This document shows positions 1 to 64,000 of a DNA stretch of 64,000 bases, one piece after another. Below the pieces are notes generated by a model. That model made no database searches, was not told the DNA's origin, and saw only the letters and a list, made by a program, of their open reading frames with translations. This DNA comes from Sinotaia quadrata (taxonomy: Eukaryota; Mollusca; Gastropoda; Architaenioglossa; Viviparidae), in the NCBI GenBank assembly GCA_028829895.1, contig CM054179.1, positions 30,783,117 through 30,847,116 on the forward strand, written 5' to 3'. Position 1 is the stretch's first letter. Each line of letters begins with the position of its first letter. Made by a program: the position numbers and the translations under genes.

Positions 1-246
1 AATGCTTACAATGACAGTAATGACAGCAATTTGATGACAGGAATGACTGCAATGTGACAAATAGGATGCATGCTAGTGAGTGAGAGAATGTATCTGATTG
101 TAAACTAGGTAGTTCAAAGAGAGCGAATAAAACTCACCTATTCTCACATACAGCGCCTGAAAAGAAAACAAAAATATATATTATTAATAAAATATGACAG
201 AATGCAAGTGTTAACTCGTTTTCTCACTCACTCACTCACTCACTCA

Positions 247-313
<67 letters not shown>

Positions 314-557
314 TCTCAGGCCACCCATACAATGACACTATTGTTTTCAGCCCATGAGAAAAGATGTCAACATATTCACATGACAACTCATAACAATAGT
401 GGATGCACAAATAAATACCCCACCCCAAAACAATAATATTTTCCATACCAACAAGCAAAAGCAAACAAATACAAAATTAACTACCATAGGCATAAAAGTA
501 ACAGAATAATTAAATGCCTTCAATATATATTAACTTACATGTTATTTGCATTTTCAG
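1..557. other. Intron upstream of exon 1 with (CACT)n/(CA)n
   Basis: Non-coding intron preceding the first visible contactin exon. It contains a compound microsatellite at about 223-310: several CACT units followed by roughly 30 CA units. No other structure was recognised. Confidence 0.7.
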
Positions 558-52893
<52,336 letters not shown>

Positions 52894-52896
<3 letters not shown>

Positions 52897-53272
52897 CAAA
52901 CATGTGTGCCATTGTGACAAGCATGTGTGCCATTGTGACAGAGTTGTGTGCCATTGTGAAAGATATGCGTGTCATTGTGAAAGATATGCGTGCCATTGTG
53001 CCAGACATGTGTTCCATTGTGACAGACGTGTGCTCAATTGTCCCAGACATGTGTTCCATTGTGACAGACGTGTGTTCCATTGTGACAGACGTGTGCTCAA
53101 TTGTCCCAGACATGTGTTCCATTGTGCCAGACATTTGTGCCATTGTGTCAGACATGCATGCCATTGTGACAGGCGTGTGTGCCATTATGACAGACACATT
53201 GTGCCCTTGTCTCTGACATATGTGTCATTGTAATAGACATGTGTGCCATTGTGATAGACATGTGTGCCATTG
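52894..53272 (+). repeat. 21-bp minisatellite registered on the contactin stop codon (3'UTR)
   Basis: 18 units of TGACAGACATGTGTGCCATTG, all 21 bp except one of 22. The first TGA is the stop codon at 52894-52896, so the array starts exactly at the end of the reading frame. Long open frames on both strands here are artefacts. Confidence 0.95.
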
Positions 53273-55080
53273 TGACGTGTAACATGAGTTACTTTAAACA
53301 AGAGAGGCAATCAGTATTAAATATTTGGCTGGCTGGAACAGCTTAAACTGATAGTAATCTAATATTAACATGTTTTGTTAACTGTTATAACTAAAGTAGC
53401 AAAATTGACTACCAATTCTATTCGACTATAGCTACATGTAGTTATTTTCCTATTATAAAAGTAACCCGTCTAAGTGAACATTTGTCTCTTTCAACGGCAT
53501 ATTTAAGTACTTATATACCAATCGCCGGTGTTCATCTGAACAAATCATCCCAGATTACATCAAAGTAATATCTTTCTGAACCAATCGGCTCTCTTAAATG
53601 GCCAGTCTTCAGACGGTCTAAGTCAATCGTTCCCTGTTTACGTCATTCTAAAGTACGTCCTAGCAAATTATCTCTGTTTTACAGCCATTCGTTTAAAGCA
53701 TTCCTTTTTATTAGCTGTAAAAGACTGTCTAAGCAAGTAGTTCCATTTGTTTAATCTTTATGCTGGATGAACACAGAATTCCTACTGTAATTTACCCTTA
53801 AAACTGTTTGATCAATCAATACAACTGTGTAGACAGACCAAACAAGAATTAATTCTTACAGTAAGTTATTGATGTGTAAACAAGAATTCATTCTTACTGT
53901 AAGTTATTGCTGTGTGAGCAAACAATTACCATATCCATAGAATTGTTTGAACAGTCAGTACAGCTTTGTAAAATTGCTAAGCAAGCATTAATTATAGTCT
54001 AGGTTTATTTGCTTGAACAAACATATTTTACTTACTACCTTTCTTATCAAAGACTAAAATGACGAAGAAATCACCATCACCACCACCAACAACAATGGAA
54101 ATTCATAGATTAGCAGTATTCGTAGTGGGTATATTTTAACTAACCTTTTGCGGACATGATCCAGCTGCTGCTCGACCATCTATACTGGCCGCAGCCACCC
54201 ACCCATGTCCATCCAAACGGACACCGGGAGCAGCCACAATATCAGAAACAACGATGACAACACCACCAGTGAGGAGGCGAGGGGTTTGAACATCCCGGGC
54301 TTATGTACACACTTAGGTACAGATTTCGTGTGCTACCAGCCTGGGCTCTGTAAGACACCCACTCCCACTCCAACATCGGGAACAACAGCAACAACCACCA
54401 CCACAACTTTAGCCCTCGGAAATACCGGGCTAAAGTATGTTTGCCTTCATGACATACACGTAAGGAACGAGCGAGCAAACACACTACAACTTTGAATTAC
54501 AACAAAACTCCTACTATTCGACTGCAAAATTCCTACTTCAACACTGACCTATCGTCAAGGACCACACACACACACCTCCCACCACCACCACCCTTTTTCC
54601 AAGCGAGAAATCGGTGTAAGCTGGAAGCCCTCCACCAATAAATGACTGGAGAGAGAGACAGATAGCCAACGAGACTGAGACTGACACACACAAAAATCAC
54701 ATAAGGACAGGACAGTAAAGTGAAAAATTAGAGGGAACAGAAATCACATAAGGGCAGGACAGAGAAATGAAAAATTAGAGGGAACAGAGAATGAAACTTT
54801 GTTAGAGAGAAGAGGTGAGGGGGGGAGAATAAATGAATGAAAGAAGAAATGGAAGAAGTCATAGACTGTGAATAAGGGGAAAAAGAAAATGTGATAGAGG
54901 AAAAGAGTAGGGGGAAGGAAGGAAGAACAAGATCAAGAAAAAATCAAAAAGAAAAAGAGATAAAAGAAGAGAGAAAGAAATAGAAAGAAAATGCCGCTTG
55001 ATCTCTTTCGGGTAGGCATTGTAAAAATAAGAACTAACCACATTGCATACTGCAACCCAAATTCAAACTGGAATGATTAC
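53273..55080. other. Downstream flank / possible 3'UTR
   Basis: No gene recognised. 54205-54495 is a 96-codon + strand frame with a Thr/Pro-rich stretch and no known domain. 54700-54800 has a ~60-bp duplication (AAATCACATAAGG). 54850-54990 is a purine-rich tract. AATAAA occurs at 54637 and 54827, but no poly(A) site can be assigned. Confidence 0.45.
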
Positions 55081-55084
55081 CACA

Positions 55085-55260
55085 ACTTAAAATCTAATAC
55101 TGTGTAGTACGACTGTAGGGCGTTACAACTTAAAATCTAATACTGTGTAGCACGATTGTAGGGCGTTACAACTTAAAATCTAATACTGTGTAGCACGATT
55201 GTAGGGCGTTACAACTTAAAATCTAATACTGTGTAGCACGATTGTAGGGCGTTACAACAG
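55085..55260 (+). repeat. 44-bp minisatellite, 4 copies
   Basis: ACTTAAAATCTAATACTGTG plus TAGCACGATTGTAGGGCGTTAC repeated almost exactly. Confidence 0.95.
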
Positions 55261-55360
55261 AAAATGTCTAAATGAAGTTCTATCCAGTTCTCTTTTACTT
55301 AAGCCCACCAAACCCACAACTATAACAATTTTATTGTGTGTATAGATAGAAGCTTGTGCA

Positions 55361-55363
55361 TAC

Positions 55364-55402
<39 letters not shown>
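55361..55402 (+). repeat. (AT)n microsatellite and degenerate AT-rich repeats to 55760
   Basis: About 20 AT units, followed by loosely repeated TATCTATAAATATAATTTAT and similar phrases until about 55760. Confidence 0.85.
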
Positions 55403-55404
<2 letters not shown>

Positions 55405-55994
55405 TGTCTAAATATATCTATAAATATAATTTATCAATCCATTTGAACATTTTTATAATAACCTATCTATATTATATATATATATATCAATAAATATACA
55501 TCTTCAGTTGTAATCAATTAGTAATTACCTGTAAATCACTATGCGTCCAATGTATCAATACTTATAATCCCTTACCATCTGATCTGTGTCATAATTATTT
55601 ATACATCACCATGTCTAAATGTTTCTATAATTATAATTTCTCCACTCTCTAATCAGGTCCATATTACTTATCAATCACTGTATGGTTATATAATTAATGT
55701 CTGTAAATTTATTTATAATTATAATTCATCAGTCTTCTAATCAATTATATAAATACTTATAAATAACCGTGTGTCTAAATGATGTATTTAATTATAGTTT
55801 TTAAGCCATCCGGGTGTCTGACCACTGTTACTGTCTATCAGGGGCGTCTGACCACTTGTCCTATCTATAATAATCTGGGCATCTAATCACTTTACTCGAA
55901 AGCCAGACAAGAATGATTAGCTTGGACATTGTTGTATTGTAAAGAGATCGGAATATATGTTACATTGTTGCTAAATCTTAATGCATATAGGAAA

Positions 55995-56250
55995 ATTCCC
56001 TCGTTTAATATTATCTAGTTTTTAGCCACATACACAAATTCCCTCAGATAATAATATATAGTATTTCGCCACAAACGAAAATTCTCTCGGTTAATATTAT
56101 ATAGTTTTTAGTCATAAACGAAAATTCCCTCGGTTAATATTATATCGTTTTAGCCACACACAAAAATCACTTCGGTTAATATTGTATCGTTTTTAGCCAC
56201 AAACTAAAATGCCCTCGGTTAATATTATATCGTTTTTAGCCACAAATGGG
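55995..56250 (+). repeat. 43-bp minisatellite, 6 copies
   Basis: AAAATTCCCTCGGTTAATAT plus TATATCGTTTTTAGCCACA repeated, moderately diverged. Confidence 0.92.
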
Positions 56251-56519
56251 AGATGAAAGAATATAAGTCCTTGATTGTGAAATTACTTGGTACTGTGCAT
56301 GCAATAAAAGTAATATGTTGTTAATATATAATGTTGTTATACTGCTTTGCAAATTATATATTTTATATTACATTTATGAATTACTTTAAAATAAAATTTA
56401 CTTAAATTGTTTGAAAGTTCCGTTATTTAATAATCTTAAACACTACTTTCTGTACCAAACCCAAGTATGTATTGTACACACAACGCATACATAACAGACA
56501 TTGCACAACAACACATAGT

Positions 56520-57118
56520 ATATACACGCACACCATAAAACAGACACATGGTGACACATACACGCCAATAAACGCACACAGAGCAGCATGCATGTCAATA
56601 AACGCACACACAGACAAGTGCACGCCAATAAACACACAGACACAGACACGCCAATAAACACAACATGCCAATTAGCAGATACATGCACGCCCATAAACAC
56701 AGAGAGACACATGCATGCCAATAAACACAGAGAGACACATACATGCCAATAAACACAGAGAGACACATACATGCCAATAAACACAGAGAGACACATGCAT
56801 GCCAATAAACACAGAGAGACACATGCACGCCAATAAACACAGAGAGACACATGCATGCCAATAAACACACACAGAGAGACACATGCACGCCAATAAACAC
56901 ATAGAGACACATGCATGCCAATAAACACACAGAGACACATGCACGCCAATAAACACACACAGAGAGACACATGCACGCCAATAAATACAGAGACATATGC
57001 ACGCCAATAAACAGAGAGAGAGAGAGACGCGTATGCCAATAAACACACACACAGAGAGACACATGCACGCCAATAAACACAGAGAGACACATGCACGCCA
57101 ATAAACTCACACAGAGAG
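56520..57118 (+). repeat. Minisatellite, unit about 28-30 bp, ~20 copies
   Basis: ACACATGCACGCCAATAAAC plus ACAGAGAG repeated. The minus strand shows up to 217 codons open in several frames (LACMCLSVFIG type), a repeat artefact. Confidence 0.95.
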
Positions 57119-57601
57119 ATTTTATTATGATGTTATATGCTGTGTTTTATTTTGAACATGTTAACATTTCTTCTATGCCAAACTTAGTATTTATTAATAG
57201 AGCAATTGACTGGACACTTAGACTCTGCAATTGCTTGTGTTTTAGGGTTTTTGGTTTGGCTGTGTTTGGCTGTTTTTTCTTTATTTTGTTTCGGGCTTGG
57301 GCTGTTTTGTTCCTGACCTGATTGTACTTTGAGTTGATTTTGTGAACTTGGAAACGTGATGTCGTGTACTATTGCGAGTCTACCAGAGTGTATACGTCAT
57401 TCCAGTGCATGAGCTAAGTGTTGCTCGCAAACGTGACTACAGTGTAGCGAACTTGCCTAAGATGAACTCTGTTACTTATTTTTCTAAATCTTATTAACTT
57501 TTCTTTTATTAAATTTCTTGTTATTATTGTAACCTCGCGTATTTGTTAGTGAAGTAATTTCTGTCGTTTGTTTTTGTAGTGATAAACTAATGATTACGTC
57601 T
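57119..57601. other. Unique flank, no recognised element
   Basis: T-rich sequence left of the LTR copy. A 76-codon frame at 57091-57321 has hydrophobic content but no recognisable domain. Confidence 0.45.
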
Positions 57602-58437
57602 TGTTCTCTCTTCGTCTATTTATCAGGAATGTCTCGAATTTTCATTTGCATTTACTCAAAACACCATGAGGAACATTCAAAATAATCTTCATAAATTCTT
57701 GAGACCAAACTCAAGCCATCATTTCCGCCATATTGGTACTCAAACGGAATTCACAGGAATCAACTTACAGCAACACATTTTACTGATAAGTTGATAGCAA
57801 CACTGGATCCACACACCAAGTAACAGTCAAATTAAGGCAGCACTAAATTTCAGGCATATTTCATCTCCAAATTCCTGTCTCTCTTACAAACATTCTCAAC
57901 TTACAGATCCTGAAACAATTTCTTTAGCCCGATACACACACAGCATATGAAATATAGCATCGATCAAAATTCACAAAGTACAATGTAAAAAAACAGTCAA
58001 ATTAATAAACAATGGAATAATGGTTCGATTACATAAGGTTCTCTAATTCAAATTATAGATCAATAGCAAACACGTATTCTTTCTTTATCAATCAGTTAAC
58101 CATTAACTAACGATTGCCTTTATGATCGGACTCGAGTTATTTTCACATTCAAAGAGATTAGTATAGAGTACTTCTTCAACAAAGAAATGTTCAGTCTACT
58201 GGATGAATTTGTTATGAACAAGTGTGAGACTATTAGTCAGTAAAACTACTCATCCAGTTGGAACTGGTTTGGATTGCATCAGCAATTTCTAGCCTATTCT
58301 CCAACTGAGTTGTTTACTTCCAAATTTGACACTCAAAATACCATTATAGGAGTGCCATAGGTCGGGTCACTTTGACAATTTAACAATTTATATAACAACT
58401 AAGTCTAGAAATAGGGATAGTCAAATTTACTCCACCA
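57602..58437 (-). mobile_element. LTR copy, same family as 29678-30596
   Basis: Starts TGTTCTCTCTTCG and ends TTTACTCCACCA on the + strand. It is followed by TACCCCCTCCTTCT, the complement of a polypurine tract, so it should be a 3' LTR of a minus-strand element. The 58438-59080 flank may be internal sequence, but no pol motif was recognised. Confidence 0.65.
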
Positions 58438-59080
58438 TACCCCCTCCTTCTGAGATGTTAACCATCATGTTCACCTCTGCTCTATTCGGAATACATATCA
58501 ACATTACTGGTGAACCTTTCACCATAATATGAATCGAATAACTATTCAAAAGACACACAAAGACATATTTTATGGTTTTAAGATACATAAATAATTAATT
58601 CATGAGGCAAAACAATCTGTCAGTTTTAAGACGTGCATAATTAATTCAAACATATTTTAAAAACAAAGATAGATTTACATGCCACAATATTCACTGAGAC
58701 TCTAAAAATGTATCGCTTCATTTAAATATAGCCTTTCTTACTGAATCACTTCATCTGAGCGTGGCTTTTCTCTCTTTAGCCCTTAATCTAACCTTGACCT
58801 GTCTCATTCTACCTCTTCATCTGAGCGCAGCCGATTTATCTGTGTCACAACCATGCAAAGGGACACATGAGTAAAGTCCGACAGATTAAAAATAACAACC
58901 TTGATTGTTGTGCCGCATTCAAAGATTGTCAGCAAACAAGTGTAACACAGCCACCGACATAATTTCTCTGATGGTTTCCCACTGTACAATCATCTTTTTG
59001 TTTGCTATATTTACTTAGAGAAAATCTATTTCTTCTGATATAACCAATATGGAGCAGTGGTTATAAAGTACAAAAGTGCA
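58438..59080. other. Possible internal remnant of the LTR element
   Basis: The polypurine-tract complement is at the left edge; the rest has no recognisable coding. A 61-codon minus-strand frame (58804-58989) is too short to assign. Confidence 0.35.
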
Positions 59081-59084
59081 CTTC

Positions 59085-60175
59085 CACCAAGTAAACAGAG
59101 CAGCGTTATGAAATGAAATCTCTCTACGCATATCAGTCTTCACTGTTACTGCCACCAAATGTAAACAGAGCAGTGTTATGAAATCTCTCTACGCATATCA
59201 GTCTTCACTGTTACTGCCACCAAATGTAAACAGAGCAGTGTTATGAAATCTCTCTACGCATATCAGTCTTCACTGTTACTGCCACCAAATGTAAACAGAG
59301 CAGCGTTATGAAATCTCTCTACTCATAAGTATATCTCCTTCGCCATTACTGTCACCAACAGGACTACTTATAAAATCTGTTTGCGCATATCAATCTTAAC
59401 CGTTACTGTCACCAGTTAAACAGGCCTACATTATGAAATCTCCTTACGTATATCAGTCTTCACCGTTATAGTCACCAAATAAACAGGCCTACATTATGAA
59501 ATCTCCTTATGTATATCAGTCTTCACCGTTATTGTCACCAAATAAACAGGCCTACATTATGAAATCTCCTTATGTATATCAGTCTTCACCGTTATTGTCA
59601 CCAAATAAACAGGCCTACATTATGAAATCTCTATTCACATGTGTTTATCAGTCTTCACTATTACTGTCACCAAATAATCAGGCCTAATCTCTAAATACAC
59701 GTGTTTATCACTATTACTGTCACCAAGTAAGCAGGCCTAATCTCTATATACACGTGTTTATCACTATTACTGTCACCAAGTAAGCAGGCCTAATCTTATA
59801 TACACGTGTTTATCACTATTAGTATTACTCTCACCATGTAAGCAGGCCTAATCTCTATATACACGTGTTTATCACTGTCACCAAGTAATCAGGCCTATGT
59901 TATGAAATCTCTATATACACATGTTTATCACTGTTACTGTCACTAAGTAATCAGGCCTATGTTATGAAATCTCTAAATACACGTTTTATCACTGTTACTG
60001 TCACCAAGTAAGCAGATCTACGGGAGTTATGAAATATCTATACACACGTGTTTATCACTGTTACTGAAACCAAGTAAGCAGGCCTACGGGAGTTATGAAA
60101 TCTCTATACACACGTGTTTATCACTGTTACTGTCACCAAGTAAGCAGACCTACGGAAGTTATACTATCTCTATAC
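59085..60175 (+). repeat. Minisatellite, unit about 65 bp, ~16 copies
   Basis: Units contain GTTATGAAATCTCTCTACGC, ATATCAGTCTTCACTGTTAC and TGCCACCAAATGTAAACAG. Three exact copies are followed by increasingly diverged ones (TACACGTGTTTATCACT variants). Confidence 0.94.
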
Positions 60176-60179
60176 ACAC

Positions 60180-60990
60180 TGCTATTGTGATGCCGTGGAG
60201 CTTTGCGGTACACAGCTGCACGCAGTTTATTTACGAATTCCCTAAAACGCTATATAGCAGAAAGCAATGTCCGTGTCTGCAGTCAAACAGACGTCATCTT
60301 CATACGTCATTCAACAAAATACTTGGCAAACATCCCGGATACAAGTCTGGAGTCGTCACGCTCGGAACCCAAATTATAATGAATGATTAATTTATAATAA
60401 ATGCAGTCACTCAGTGCTGTTGATAGAAATTGCGTGATTTCGCGGAATGGAAGAAATTGGGAAGGGGGGGGGGGGAAGTAGGGAGACTGGAAAAGAGTGC
60501 ATTATAAAAGCATGCGACTGAATGGAAGTCGTCAAGCAGCATGGATTCATACAGTTCAAAGTGCGAAAAGATAAGACTGCCGATATGAGTATCGGTCATG
60601 TGTTGATCAAGTGTACATGGTCGTGTTCCTGTGAACGAAACGATGGCATTAATGACAAGGTCCACTATGACGTGCACGATCATGTCTCTTTCAATGAAAT
60701 ACTGACATTAATAGCATGGTCCACTAGGGTGTGCACGATCATGTCTCTTTCAATGAAATACTGACATTAATAACATGGTCCACTATGGTGTACAAAATCC
60801 TATGATGTGACTGAATTAATGACAATATCCACATACTGTACGAAAAACTGAGTGTAGAGCGGTGAATGAAGCATCGGCAATCAAGTAAGGGTGAGTTAAC
60901 AAATTAGAATATATGGGTGTCGTGGTGAAATTTGTATATAATTAAATTGTGTGTCTGTCATGGTGATGGTTGGACATAATACTGTAGAGT
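60180..60990. other. Unique stretch with a G-run and a 57-bp duplication
   Basis: A G12 run near 60465, and a ~57-bp repeat (ATCATGTCTCTTTCAATGAA, about 2.5 copies, 60650-60790). The short + frames here show no recognisable domain. Confidence 0.55.
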
Positions 60991-60994
60991 GAAA

Positions 60995-61628
60995 TTTCTA
61001 AGAGGTATGCTGACATTAAACATACAGTAGGATTTGCTAGAGCGGTTGATGTGCTGACGTTATACATTCAGTAGGATTTGCTAGAGCGAGTGATATGCTG
61101 ACGTTATACATTCAGTAGGATTTGCTAGAGCGAGTGATATGCTGACGTTATACATTCAGTAGGATTTGCTAGAGCGAGTGATATGCTGACGTTATACATT
61201 CAGTAGGATTTGCTAGAGCGAGTGATATGCTGACGTTATACATTCAGTAGGATTTGCTAGAGCGAGTGATATGCTGACGTTATACATTCAGTAGGATTTG
61301 CTAGAGCGAGTGATATGCTGACGTTATACATTCAGTAGGATTTGCTAGAGCGAGTGATATGCTGACGTTATACATTCAGTAGGATTTGCTAGAGCGAGTG
61401 ATATGCTGACGTTATACATACAGTAGGATTTGCTAGAGCGAGTGATATGCTGACGTTATACATTCAGTAGGATTTGCTAGAGCGAGTGATATGCTGACGT
61501 TATACATTCAGTAGGATTTGCTAGAGCGAGTGATATGCTGACGTTATACATACAGTAGGATTTGCTAGAGCGAGTGATATGCTGACGTTATACATTCAGT
61601 AGGATTTGCTAGAGCGAGTGATATGCTG
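60995..61628 (+). repeat. 44-bp minisatellite, ~14 copies, nearly identical
   Basis: GCTGACGTTATACATTCAGT, AGGATTTGCTAGAGCGAGTG and ATAT repeated with almost no differences beyond a TTC/TAC variant. It is the most homogeneous long array in the window. Confidence 0.97.
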
Positions 61629-62039
61629 GATTATGTGGCAGCAAGGTAGTCTAGAACAATCAATGGATTGCTGACATTCGAGGTAATATTTATCTGTGCG
61701 TTTGAATGTGCGAGAGTCAGACATTTTTGTATATAGAATGGAATGTGGGATCTTCTGGGCAATGAAGAACATGTACTGGAACTTAGAACATCCAAGGTAA
61801 TGGTTTATAGTGCTGGGATTGAAGAATTGCAATGCAAATGAATGTATATATATAGTGAATTTGGGACAACGGGTTAGTGGAAGTACTTTCACTAGAACTT
61901 GTTGCATTCAAGATAATGATTGAACATAAATTGGAATTTGTAATGAGTGTACAAAAATGAAATTTATGATAAACAGTGTAAAGATAATAGTACGCTGGAA
62001 TTTGTGTCATTTACGTTAACAGATGCATATACAATAAAA

Positions 62040-62370
62040 TTTGTGACATTCAAGCTATTGGCTGTACTAAACTACAATTTCTTACATTCAAACTAATGGT
62101 ACTACCTGATATTCAAGCTAACGGTTGTCAACTCTGGAATTTGTGAAATTCAAATTAATGGTTGTGCTACTCTGGAATTTGTTGTATTCAAGTTATTGTT
62201 TGTACTGCTCAGGAATTTTGACATTCAAACTAATGGTTGTACTACTCTGGAATTTTAACATTCAAGCTAATGTTTGTACTACTCTGGAATTTTAACATTC
62301 AAGCTAATGGTTGTACTACTCTGGAATTTGTGACATTCAAGCTAAAGTTTGTACTTATATTAAAAGTTTT
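62040..62370 (+). repeat. Degenerate minisatellite, about 40 bp, ~8 copies
   Basis: Repeated GGTTGTACTACTCTGGAATT plus TGTGACATTCAAGCTAAT with substitutions and small gaps. Confidence 0.88.
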
Positions 62371-62542
62371 GATCATCAATTTAATGGTGGCACAAGCATC
62401 ACTAGCATAAAAAGTGTGACAACTAGCGTTGCTGTCAACGTTTTGTGTTGATCAGTTAAAAGAAATAACATCTTAGATAAACACGTTCACTCGTACATAA
62501 CCTTACCACAATCATATAATAGCGCGCATTTACGCACTACAC

Positions 62543-62852
<310 letters not shown>

Positions 62853-63044
62853 GGTGTGTAAACGCACAAGATAAATAATTAAATTAGGGCTGCCCATTTT
62901 TAATGATTAATCTTCCAATTAAGCGCTAAGAAATTTTATCGATGAATTTATTTCATGACGATTAAATTTCAGCTTATTATCTCCCTTACTTACTGAAGCA
63001 ATGTCGATATTTAGTTGCACCGGAAGTTTTTATGTTATGAAAAA

Positions 63045-64000
63045 ATGGCCTATTCTAAGATGAAAGATTTTAAACCGGTTAAAGGTAAAATGCTTGACCA
63101 TTTTGGTTTTAAAGTAGATGATAACAACAAAGTTATTAATGGTGAGAAGGTATACTGTTTTCATTGTGATAAAGTCTTCGCCTTTTGTGGCTCATATACG
63201 TCAATGACATACCATTTACAGCATAAACATCCGGCAAAATATAACACGTTGTTGTCAATGACATACCATTTACAGCATAAACATCCGGCAAAATATAACA
63301 CGTTGTTGTCAATGACATACCATTTACAGCATAAACATCCGGCAAAATATAACACGTTGTTGTCAATGACATACCATTTACAGCATACACATCCGGCAAA
63401 ATATAACACATTGTTGTCAATGACATACCATTTACAGCATAAACATCCGGCAAAATATAACACGTTGTTGTCGAAGACTGTTGGTGGACAAACAGAAAAC
63501 TCAAAGTAAACATCATTAAACCATTTTGTATTGCCAGTTAGTGACAAGCTTTACACTGATATTATAAATAGTATTGCCCTTTGGATTGTCAGTAATGGTC
63601 GGCCAATATCCGTAGTTAATGATTCTGGTCTTCAACAGGTGGTACGCGTCGCACTTAGGAATGATGAATACCCACCAGACAAAATATAAACAGCATTATT
63701 GATAGAATGTTTAAGAGAAAAGCTTTGGACTGAAAGTGAAGATCAGCAGAGCCAGTGCAATTGCAATTACGAGTGACTTTTGGACCTCTCTCGGAAATGA
63801 GTCCTATTGCGGTGTAACAGCACATTGGATTGACAACGATCAGTTACATTGGACTGTATTGGAGTAACGGAACGTCATTTAGCAGAAAACGTCGTTGGAA
63901 TTTACATAAACTTGGCGGTAGAATGGCAGTTTACTAACAAGTTGCAAGCCATTGTCACCGATAGTGCTCGTAATATGGTTGCTGTGGTAGCGAAGACACC
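63045..64000 (+). pseudogene. hAT/ZBED-type transposase, N-terminal part, broken; runs off the window
   Basis: From ATG at 63045 the frame reads a BED zinc finger: MLDHFGFKV, KVYCFHCDKVFAFCGSYTS, then TYHLQHKHPAKY (C-X2-C and H-X4-H). The finger end is repeated five times. The same frame continues past TAA at 63507-63509 with LPVSDKLYTDIINSIA, IVSNGRPISVVNDSGLQQVV and RNDEYPPDK. Further blocks in shifted frames read NESYCGVTAHWID-like and ERHLAENVVGIYINLAVEWQ, then AIVTDSARNMVA. These are landmarks of the DNA transposases related to ZBED1/4/6. Stops and frameshifts make this copy inactive; the catalytic core and hAT dimerisation domain lie beyond the window. Confidence 0.88.
63201..63470 (+). 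repeat. 54-bp coding tandem repeat, exactly 5 copies, in the BED finger
   Basis: Five units of 54 bp encode SMTYHLQHKHPAKYNTLL each time. They differ at only a few positions (one K to T change), and 54 is a multiple of 3, so the frame is kept. Confidence 0.97.

Noticed and set aside
54205..54495. Thr/Pro-rich ORF downstream of contactin as a separate gene
   Set aside because: No domain, no splice context or promoter evidence, and partly low-complexity; mentioned only in the flank entry.
56443..57110. Overlapping minus-strand ORFs up to 217 codons, Cys-rich
   Set aside because: Product of the 28-30 bp minisatellite; three frames are open at once with the same repeated phrase.

Overview
The window is AT-rich metazoan DNA, most likely from a mollusc (possibly a gastropod). 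The evidence is long introns with GT-AG junctions, a protostome-type contactin gene, and degenerate transposons of four classes. I cannot name the species. No rRNA or convincing tRNA gene, prokaryotic operon or CRISPR array was seen.

One host gene fills most of the window: a contactin homologue on the + strand, traced through 24 coding exons from 558 to 52896. Its 5' end (signal peptide and start codon) lies to the left of the window. The exons join in phase into one open frame of 1204 residues. The order is a C-type-lectin-like domain, six Ig domains, four fibronectin type III domains and a hydrophobic C-terminal tail typical of GPI anchoring. Every intron between Ig/FN3 domains is phase 1. 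The product should be a cell-surface adhesion protein of neurons, glia or epithelial septate junctions.

The introns hold four kinds of material: (a) many minisatellites, often with units of 41-52 bp, and microsatellites (CA, GA/CT, GATA, GAT, AAT); (b) at least two copies plus a detached 3' end of an RLE-type (R2/R4-like) non-LTR retrotransposon (1860-5247, 37972-38785); (c) a LINE fragment (9800-10230) and an antisense piggyBac remnant (11242-11866); (d) minus-strand LTR elements: a 6 kb one at 15146-21105 with a gag-like frame broken by two stops, an LTR copy at 29678-30596, and a leader/gag relic at 30956-31700.

The most unusual signal is that many minisatellites grow out of the exon-intron junctions of the contactin gene. 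Donor-side repeats carry extra copies of the exon end plus splice site at exons 2, 6, 9, 12, 17 and 23, and exon 22 has a decayed copy. Acceptor-side versions occur at exons 4, 7 and 15. The 3'UTR array is registered on the stop codon.

Downstream of the gene (53273-64000) I see no host gene I can support. There are long tandem arrays, an LTR copy (57602-58437) and, at the right edge, a broken hAT/ZBED-type transposase whose BED zinc finger contains five in-frame copies of a 54-bp unit.
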